Below are positions 43,300 through 48,895 of a stretch of DNA of 48,895 bases, one piece after another. A program made the position numbers and the translations under genes. Origin of the DNA: Methylococcaceae bacterium UBA662 (GTDB taxonomy: Bacteria; Pseudomonadota; Gammaproteobacteria; Methylococcales; Methylomonadaceae); NCBI GenBank assembly GCA_002299425.1, contig DBNW01000061.1, forward strand, positions 670 to 49,564. Reading direction: 5' to 3'. How positions within the stretch are numbered: position 1 is the stretch's first letter; each line of letters begins with the position of its first letter. Below the pieces are notes generated by a model, which was not told the DNA's origin, searched no databases, and saw only the letters and a list, made by a program, of their open reading frames with translations.

Positions 43300-45201
43300 A
43301 TGACTGCCTTAACAAAAAAACTTTTATCCTTGCTCAACCGGCAAGTACCCGCAACTGGCTTAGGTTTATTGCGAATTCTGTACGGTTTAGTCACCTTACA
43401 AGAGATTGTCTTTCTAGGCTATTTCAGCCATCTGATCTTCGACCCCATCCCGTTTATCGATGTCGAATTTCCAACCATCCCCTTTTTTCTGTTTTTATGG
43501 GGGGTGACGGCGTGCTGTTTACTAGCCGGTTACCGCTACTCACTCTCAGCACTTTGCAATTATATTTTTTGGCTTGTGTTTGTAAACTTCACCGCAATGC
43601 AGCGCGATTTTGCCGGCGGATTTGATTTATTTATGACAGGTGCGGGGTTTTTTCTGCTATTTTTGCCTGCGGACAAAGCCTTTTCACTAGATAATTTACG
43701 CTTTAAACTTAGCACCCCGTTCCAACACCCGCACGCCCTTACCAAGCCAACCGTAACCGTTCTAGCCTACTACTTACCGCTCGCTATTTGCTTGGGTTTT
43801 TTATACATTGATTCAGCCATTCATAAACTGTTTGCCGAACACTGGCGCAATGGCTTAGGTGCTTGGCTACCATTAACTCAACCGTATTATGTCTCGGCGC
43901 TGGACCTGTCTTTTTTTCTAAACCAGGAATGGCTGCAAAAAACTATTGGCTACACGATATTAGTTTTTCAGTTCACTTTTATTTTTTTGTTCGCCAACCG
44001 AAGATTCCGCTGCATTTATTTATTTGCCGGTATTGCCCTGCATCTAGGTATCACCCTTGGCCTGAACATTTACCCGTTTGGCTTGGGTATGCTGGCATTT
44101 TACGTGCTCTTGGTGCCATTTAGCTGGTGGCGCACCTTAGGAGCATGGCTGACTGCCAAACAACCCGCCTTAACCGTGTTTTATGACCGGCTATGCCCGC
44201 TTTGCAACCGCACAGCCCTGATCATCAAGCATTTTGATGTTTTCAAACGGATTGATTTTAAAAGCGTCCAGGATCATGCTGTCGCTTACCCGGCCATCGC
44301 AGCCATAGACCAAAGCACCTTGCTAACAGACCTGTACGCCTTGGATGCGAAAGGAAACATTTTTTTTGGGGTCGACAGCTACCAGCAAATATTTTTGAAA
44401 ATGGGCTACTTAGCTCCCCTCGGTGTGATTTTAAGCTTGCCTGGCATCCAGCAATTGGCAAAAGCCCGCTACCGTGCCATAGCCGACAGCCGAAGCCGCA
44501 TTACCTGCACACAGGACTGCGCCATGCCGCCCCCCTTCGTTGACAACACCTGGTACCAAAAACTGTTTGGGGAGCTAGCCAAACAAAAGCCTAAGGCTTT
44601 CTCCCAAAAATTGGCGAAAATTTTGGTCGTCATTTTTATATTACAAATCAATTGCACGCTGCATTATGGGCTGGTTTACCGCCTTGGCATCAACACACGC
44701 CACAACCCCCTGTTCTCAGTCATGGCAGATGCCAGCAACACCTTAATTTCCATATCACAAATTTTTCTTGGTATCGCCCCCCACGCACTGTACCTGCATG
44801 ACCACTTTACCGGCTACGACCGTATTTTGGCGATTACTTACAAAAATGCCAATGGCGTTGAAAAATGGCTACCGTTTGTTAACGAACAAGGCCGACTGGT
44901 GGCTCCAAACTGGGGGCGAGTGCAAATGATGTGGGCTAATGTCGCGGTCACACGAAATATCAACCACACTCGATTGAAAAAATTTTTGCTAAAAGTAACC
45001 GCTTTTTGGGGAAAAAAAACCGGTATTGATCTGAAAAATGCTGTTTTTTATATAAAAATGAAAAAAATATCCGCACCGAATAACTGGACTTATGACCAAT
45101 TGCAACTGAATTTTAAAGCCCCCTGGCAACCTATAGGCAAAGCCATCTGGATCAACCAAGAAATTTCCTACGAATTGCCGCATGATATAAACGCCTTATA
45201 G
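43300..45201 (+). CDS. HTTM-domain membrane protein fused to a DUF393 (DCC) thiol-oxidoreductase-like domain
   Basis: A 633-aa protein. About 1-275 has multiple membrane helices and the HTTM pattern (LGLLRILYGLVTLQEI near the start; AIHKLFAEHWRNGLGAWLPL), related to the membrane part of vitamin K-dependent gamma-carboxylase. About 288-395 is a DUF393 domain with the CxxC motif in FYDRLCPLCNRTAL. A further hydrophobic helix (about 447-465) and a ~165-residue soluble C-terminal domain follow, which I do not recognise. ATG 43300 begins the conserved part. Function unknown; a membrane redox role is inferred. It stands alone. Confidence 0.75.
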   Translation: MTALTKKLLSLLNRQVPATGLGLLRILYGLVTLQEIVFLGYFSHLIFDPIPFIDVEFPTIPFFLFLWGVTACCLLAGYRYSLSALCNYIFWLVFVNFTAMQRDFAGGFDLFMTGAGFFLLFLPADKAFSLDNLRFKLSTPFQHPHALTKPTVTVLAYYLPLAICLGFLYIDSAIHKLFAEHWRNGLGAWLPLTQPYYVSALDLSFFLNQEWLQKTIGYTILVFQFTFIFLFANRRFRCIYLFAGIALHLGITLGLNIYPFGLGMLAFYVLLVPFSWWRTLGAWLTAKQPALTVFYDRLCPLCNRTALIIKHFDVFKRIDFKSVQDHAVAYPAIAAIDQSTLLTDLYALDAKGNIFFGVDSYQQIFLKMGYLAPLGVILSLPGIQQLAKARYRAIADSRSRITCTQDCAMPPPFVDNTWYQKLFGELAKQKPKAFSQKLAKILVVIFILQINCTLHYGLVYRLGINTRHNPLFSVMADASNTLISISQIFLGIAPHALYLHDHFTGYDRILAITYKNANGVEKWLPFVNEQGRLVAPNWGRVQMMWANVAVTRNINHTRLKKFLLKVTAFWGKKTGIDLKNAVFYIKMKKISAPNNWTYDQLQLNFKAPWQPIGKAIWINQEISYELPHDINAL

Positions 45202-45230
45202 ACTTAAAACTGTCATGGTAATTTTTGTTA

Positions 45231-45260
45231 TTGCATCGTTGCATTTAGTCGTGATATAAA
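45231..45260 (+). promoter_or_regulatory. Putative sigma-70 promoter for the small lipoprotein
   Basis: TTGCAT (45231-45236) and TATAAA (45255-45260) are separated by 18 bases and lie about 65 bases upstream of ATG 45326. Reasonable matches to -35 and -10, by eye. Confidence 0.5.
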
Positions 45261-45325
45261 ATCAGTGCTCTCTACTTTTAAGAGTGCACATAAAAAAAAT
45301 ACTCAATCGATTGGAGGATAATTTC

Positions 45326-45439
45326 ATGAAAAAAATCGTAGCTCTTTTGGCAATGTCGTTAATGATCGTTGGTTTAGCAGGCTGCATGGATGATCCAGAC
45401 GGCTCTAAACAAAAAGTATCCAGCTCTATCCAGCTCTAA
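45326..45439 (+). CDS. Small lipoprotein (37 aa)
   Basis: ATG 45326 to TAA 45439 encodes 37 residues: a lipoprotein signal peptide with lipobox LAGC (Cys20) and a mature peptide of only 18 residues (MDDPDGSKQKVSSSIQL after the Cys). A strong GGAGGA ribosome site lies eight bases before the ATG, with a promoter upstream and a perfect terminator downstream, so this is an independent expressed gene. The last codons lie in a tandem 10-bp duplication (ATCCAGCTCT twice), which may have altered the C-terminus. Size recalls entericidin-type lipoproteins, but sequence similarity is not clear. Confidence 0.75.
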   Translation: MKKIVALLAMSLMIVGLAGCMDDPDGSKQKVSSSIQL

Positions 45440-45469
45440 TTCTTAATTTAGGTTGTTTTGTTGCTTGAA

Positions 45470-45503
45470 AAAAGACCCAGTTGTAAAGACTGGGTCTTTT
45501 GCA
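45470..45503 (+). terminator. Rho-independent terminator after the small lipoprotein gene
   Basis: Perfect 12-bp stem: AAAAGACCCAGT (45470-45481) with ACTGGGTCTTTT (45489-45500) around TGTAAAG. The A and T runs make it bidirectional, so it could also serve the minus-strand permease that ends at 45575. Confidence 0.9.
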
Positions 45504-45574
45504 TTTATTGGCTCTTGCTTCTTTAAAATCAAAAACCGCACATTTTTAAGCACTAACCAAAAATTAAGTCGGTA

Positions 45575-46978
45575 TCAGTTTTGTGCTAGTTTGCTGTGGT
45601 ACAGCGAATAAGAAAAATACACCATCAATCCTAACGCCAGCCAAATACCAAAACGCAACCAAGTAATCATCGGCAAAAAAGCCATCAATGCCCCGCAAGA
45701 CAACATACCTAAAATTGGCAATAACGGGCTAAAAGGCGTGCGAAAAGGGCGAGGCATGTCGGGCTGGGTAATACGCAGCACGATGACACCTAAGCAAACC
45801 AGTGTAAAAGCCGCCAACGTGCCTATATTCACCAATTCTGCCAAATCCCCTAGCGGCATAAACCCCGCCACGCCCGCCATGACCACCCCACACAGCACGA
45901 TTACCCTAACAGGCGTCTGCGTGACTGGGTTAACCTGACTAAAAAACGCTGAAAACAAACCGTCAAGAGACATAGCGAAAATAATTCGGGTCAGCGCGTA
46001 ATAAAGCACCAACATAACCGTTGTCAGACCCGCAATAACCCCGGTAGCGACCAACGCCGATGCGGCATTAAAACCTATCAACTGCAACGCATAAGTTACA
46101 GGAGAGGAGACATTTAAATCTTTATAAGGCACCATCCCTGTCAACAACCCCGACACGAAAATATAAACAACCGTAGAAAAAGCCAATGAAAACAGGATAC
46201 CGAAGGGCAAATCCCGTTGCGGGTTTTTGGCTTCGGCAGTTGCTGTCGATACCGCATCAAAGCCGACATAGGCAAAAAAAACCAGGGATGCACCCGCCAA
46301 AACCCCGGTTGTTTTGCCATCCGGCAACGTTTCAAACCAGCCGTACGGCAAAAATGGTCGCCAGTTTTCAGGATGAACATTAAACGCTGCAACCGCAATA
46401 AAGGCGGCTATGGTGAACAATTTAACAAACACCATCACACGGTTAACCTTAGCACTTTGCCTGACCCCAGCGATTAGCAGCCCCATCAACACCAAAATAA
46501 CCCCTGCGGCAGCCAAGTTAATAACACCCCCCATTTTCGGGGCCTTAGTTAACATATCCGGCAAAGGAACACCCATCGCAGTCAAAGCGTTATTGAAATA
46601 GCCGGCCCAGCCATTCGCCACGGCTGCAACGGCAATACCGTACTCCAGCAGCAAATCCCAACCGATGATGAAGGCAATTAACTCGCCAAAAGCGGCGTAA
46701 CTGTAGCCGTAGGCACTGCCGCAACCGCCTACGGCAGCGGACAGTTCAGCATAAGAAAACGCCGCAAAAGTGCAGGCTAACCCAGCTAAAATAAAAGATA
46801 ACACTACGCCGGGGCCGGCTTGCGTAGCGGCCGCAATGCCGGTTAAGACAAAAATCCCCGTGCCAATAATTGCTCCTATCCCCAAAAAAGCCAAATCCCA
46901 TGCAGACAGACAGCGGTTTAACCCATAGCTACCTTCGGCGTCGGAGACCTGTTTGGTTCGAAAAATAGCCTGTAGCAT
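45575..46978 (-). CDS. APC-family amino-acid permease (YfnA/CAT-like)
   Basis: A 467-aa inner-membrane transporter with about 12 helices. The first helix motif GIGAIIGTGIFVLTGIAA and the later FAYVGFDAVSTATAEAKNPQRDLP are typical of the cationic amino-acid transporter group of APC permeases. The substrate is not determined by the sequence. ATG 46978 is chosen because GAGGT lies seven bases upstream; a 12-codon longer start is possible but lacks a site. No adjacent partner gene. Confidence 0.9.
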   Translation of the reverse strand: MLQAIFRTKQVSDAEGSYGLNRCLSAWDLAFLGIGAIIGTGIFVLTGIAAATQAGPGVVLSFILAGLACTFAAFSYAELSAAVGGCGSAYGYSYAAFGELIAFIIGWDLLLEYGIAVAAVANGWAGYFNNALTAMGVPLPDMLTKAPKMGGVINLAAAGVILVLMGLLIAGVRQSAKVNRVMVFVKLFTIAAFIAVAAFNVHPENWRPFLPYGWFETLPDGKTTGVLAGASLVFFAYVGFDAVSTATAEAKNPQRDLPFGILFSLAFSTVVYIFVSGLLTGMVPYKDLNVSSPVTYALQLIGFNAASALVATGVIAGLTTVMLVLYYALTRIIFAMSLDGLFSAFFSQVNPVTQTPVRVIVLCGVVMAGVAGFMPLGDLAELVNIGTLAAFTLVCLGVIVLRITQPDMPRPFRTPFSPLLPILGMLSCGALMAFLPMITWLRFGIWLALGLMVYFSYSLYHSKLAQN

Positions 46979-47014
46979 GAAACACCTCACTTCGCATAAA
47001 TAAACCGGCGTCAT

Positions 47015-47317
47015 TATAACCTAAGCTATAACTTGAGCTGCCCGCGGCATTACCTGGGCATTCTCGTGATAAAAAAGACCGTTTAAACAGCCTGTTAAGG
47101 CTATAACCGAACGGCATGAAATGGTCTAATTAAGCCATGCGTGTTAGAATTTCGGAAACTTTCCTGATTGTTTTTAAATCCACTCATTTAGGTTTTTTCC
47201 TTTAATGCCAGACAGACTTTAGCGCCAGTGGCTACCGCGCCATTACAGCTTAGTTCATAACCCCCCCAGATACCCACGAAAAGCCCATTGACTAACCCAC
47301 CTTTGAAAGCCACCTCC
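47015..47317. other. Intergenic region between the permease and the L,D-transpeptidase
   Basis: About 300 bases holding the divergent promoters of the permease (-) and L,D-transpeptidase (+). A small stem AGCC/GGCT lies near 47088-47101. A TAGAAT element near 47145 could be a -10 for the rightward gene. Nothing else is recognised. Confidence 0.4.
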
Positions 47318-48439
47318 ATGAAAGCCTGTGTTTTTTTTCTTTACCTGCTCGCCTTGTCTGTCCATTACAAGCCCGTCTTTGCTGCCACTTTCCAAATGCC
47401 CCCGACCCCTGGAGACACCGTCATCATCCAATATCCCGATGGCGTTGCCTTAACCAAGGCACAGCAAAACGAAACCCTGCTCGATGTGGCCCGGCGTTTT
47501 TTGTTGGGCCAGACTGAAATAGTCCGATTAAATCCGGACTTAGACCGGTGGTTAGTTCGAAAAGGCGAGGTGGTACGTTTGCCCAACAAAAGAATTTTGC
47601 CAGACACTCCCCATAACGGCATCACCTTAAACCTGCCTGAATTTCGGATGTACGTTTATCCGCCAGACCAACCGGGTACCGTCTTGTCTTTCGCACACGG
47701 CGTTGGCCGTCAAGACTGGAAAACCCCGTTAGGGCAAACCAAAGTGACTAAAAAAGTCAAAGACCCCTATTGGTATCCGCCCGAATCCATTCGGCGGGAA
47801 CATGCGGCTATGGGCGACCCGTTGCCAGCCGTTGTACCGCCGGGCCCCAACAATCCGTTGGGGGCTTACGCCCTGCACCTAGCACTACCCGGCGAGTACC
47901 GCATTCACGGTACCGACATCGACAAAATTTATGGCATTGGCATGCAAATAACCCACGGTTGCGTGCGCATGTACCCAGAAAACATCGCACAGCTTTACCG
48001 CGTGATACCGGTAGGTACACCGGTGTACATCGTCAAACAACCGATAAAAGTTGGCTGGTTGGATAACGTCCTTTATATTGAGGCGCACCCCGATTTGGAA
48101 GGCGAAGACATCGGTAGCAGCGAACGCTACAGCATTGCCTTAGCACTGATCCAAAAGGCCAATAACGGTGAAATGCCCGATTTTGATCAACGGGCACTGA
48201 ATGACGCCTTAAGCAAATTGGACGGAAATCCGCAGCCACTGTACGAACGCCTGCCGCCTTTGGACAATCCATTGGAAAACGTTACTGCAGAAAGCCAACT
48301 GCTGCCGGTAAAAACAGAAGCTAAAACCCCCACCCGCGCCAAGCCGGCCACCCAACCTAGCGTAAAAATACCCGCCCCAAAACCGCCCGCAGCAAAACGG
48401 ACAGCCTCGCCAAGTGGCTACTACCGTGGGGATTTATGA
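47318..48439 (+). CDS. L,D-transpeptidase (YkuD/ErfK family)
   Basis: A 373-aa periplasmic enzyme that crosslinks peptidoglycan or anchors lipoprotein. Signal peptide about 1-23 (ends VFAA). A LysM-like segment follows (about 51-90, LLDVARRFLLGQTEIVRLNPDL), then the YkuD domain (about 100-245) with HGTDIDKIYGIGM and the catalytic THGCVRMYP (Cys near 215). The C-terminal ~80 residues are a low-complexity Pro/Ala/Lys tail, unusual compared with ErfK and probably wall-associated. ATG 47318 starts the signal peptide; a TTG ten codons earlier is possible. Confidence 0.92.
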   Translation: MKACVFFLYLLALSVHYKPVFAATFQMPPTPGDTVIIQYPDGVALTKAQQNETLLDVARRFLLGQTEIVRLNPDLDRWLVRKGEVVRLPNKRILPDTPHNGITLNLPEFRMYVYPPDQPGTVLSFAHGVGRQDWKTPLGQTKVTKKVKDPYWYPPESIRREHAAMGDPLPAVVPPGPNNPLGAYALHLALPGEYRIHGTDIDKIYGIGMQITHGCVRMYPENIAQLYRVIPVGTPVYIVKQPIKVGWLDNVLYIEAHPDLEGEDIGSSERYSIALALIQKANNGEMPDFDQRALNDALSKLDGNPQPLYERLPPLDNPLENVTAESQLLPVKTEAKTPTRAKPATQPSVKIPAPKPPAAKRTASPSGYYRGDL

Positions 48440-48895
48440 AACTGCTGGTAGCAGTTCAGTGTTCCTGTAAGCTGAGCAATGCGCTTTTGTAGAAATACGG
48501 CCTGTTTTCGGCTCACCCATAAGAGAACAGGCTTGGGCAGACAAGTCCAGATAGTGCAGACGCTTATGTTTTCTTTTTCTTGGGGGAGACGTCCATGAAC
48601 CGTTCCCAAAGCTTTTTCTGTGCCCAAAATCCTGTGACGGTTTGGGCACAAATGGCGGTGAAGAGGGCAAATCATGGCACTATCGCATACCAAGCTGCGG
48701 AACCTGAAGCCTGGTGATAAGACCTACCCGGAAGCCGATGAGGGCGACCCTGATTGATGGGAAAAAGAGTTATAACTAAATCTGGTGTACAACCCGACTT
48801 GATGAAAGGTGGTGTCCTCTGCTGAAATGAGATTGTCGTGATCGAATAACAGCAAAATGAGAGGCGCCGTGAACAGAGATAACGCAAGAGAGTGC
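48440..48895. other. Right-end region of decayed mobile-element sequence
   Basis: No intact gene. It contains a perfect 10-bp inverted repeat TGTGCCCAAA (48619-48628) and TTTGGGCACA (48641-48650), 24 bases before the integrase fragment, and short lysine-rich open frames on the minus strand near 48570-48690 that I cannot place. After 48757 nothing recognisable is seen to the window end. Confidence 0.5.
48674..48757 (+). pseudogene. N-terminal fragment of a P4-type tyrosine integrase
   Basis: ATG 48674 to TGA 48757 encodes 27 codons, MALSHTKLRNLKPGDKTY, matching the start of the arm-DNA-binding (DUF4102) domain of P4/prophage integrases (MALTDTKIRN-like). The gene is then lost: neither the rest of the arm domain nor the catalytic domain follows in any frame I checked. 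A relic of an integrative element at this site. Confidence 0.6.

Noticed and set aside
1..48895. tRNA, rRNA, tmRNA or other housekeeping RNA genes
   Set aside because: No cloverleaf or rRNA sequence was recognised on either strand; a covariance scan could still find something small.

Overview
The window reads as the chromosome of a Gram-negative gammaproteobacterium. Evidence is the heptose/LPS block (msbA, gmhA, hldE, hldD), outer-membrane and lipoprotein genes, and the housekeeping set tyrS, thyA, purC, bioB, comF and metH. The gene mix and the very long fused flavin/iron-sulfur oxidoreductase recall methanotrophic Methylococcales, but that placement is an impression that the sequence alone does not prove. 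I see no rRNA or tRNA gene.

Layout. 1-4683 (+): LPS core-heptose synthesis, with msbA cut by the left edge. 4684-5776: an AT-rich gap with a strong terminator, then an M41-like HEAGH protein. 5799-7895 (-): tyrS and thyA. 8299-14659 (+): a DUF2459 protein, purC, a 1234-aa oxidoreductase resembling a fused NfnB-NfnA, and a periplasmic alpha-carbonic anhydrase. 14766-33930: a 19.2-kb inserted island. 33986-35727: bioB (-) and comF (+). 35774-37470: remains of a defence locus (broken YhcG/DUF1016 gene, a possible cas1 fragment) and a CRISPR array of 15 identical 36-bp repeats plus one decayed repeat. 37690-41370 (-): metH. 41648-48439: two small membrane or secreted proteins, a 44-aa membrane peptide, an HTTM-DUF393 fusion, a 37-aa lipoprotein, an APC amino-acid permease and an L,D-transpeptidase. 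48440-48895: decayed sequence with the first 27 codons of a phage/P4-type integrase.

The island is bounded by two copies of a 136-bp sequence (14630-14765 and 33931-34066, 134/136 identical) that holds the adjoining 3' ends of the carbonic anhydrase and bioB genes. The ancestral chromosome therefore had these two convergent genes side by side, and the insertion left both intact. At its left end is a deleted clpB remnant and at its right end transposase-like debris. Between them lies a complete urea-nitrogen system: a two-component pair whose kinase is fused to an NCS1-type transporter, a lipoprotein, an outer-membrane porin, urtABCDE, allophanate hydrolase and the biotin enzyme urea carboxylase. 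The inferred flow is: urea crosses the outer membrane through the porin, is bound by UrtA, imported by UrtBCDE, carboxylated with ATP and bicarbonate to allophanate, and hydrolysed to ammonia and CO2. No urease or nickel genes are present.

The two most unusual signals are (i) the CRISPR array, in which at least seven of 14 spacers hold a hairpin with a stem of 6 bp or more, two of them sharing a 22-bp hairpin core, and (ii) the transporter-fused hybrid kinase that sits divergently from the urea operon.
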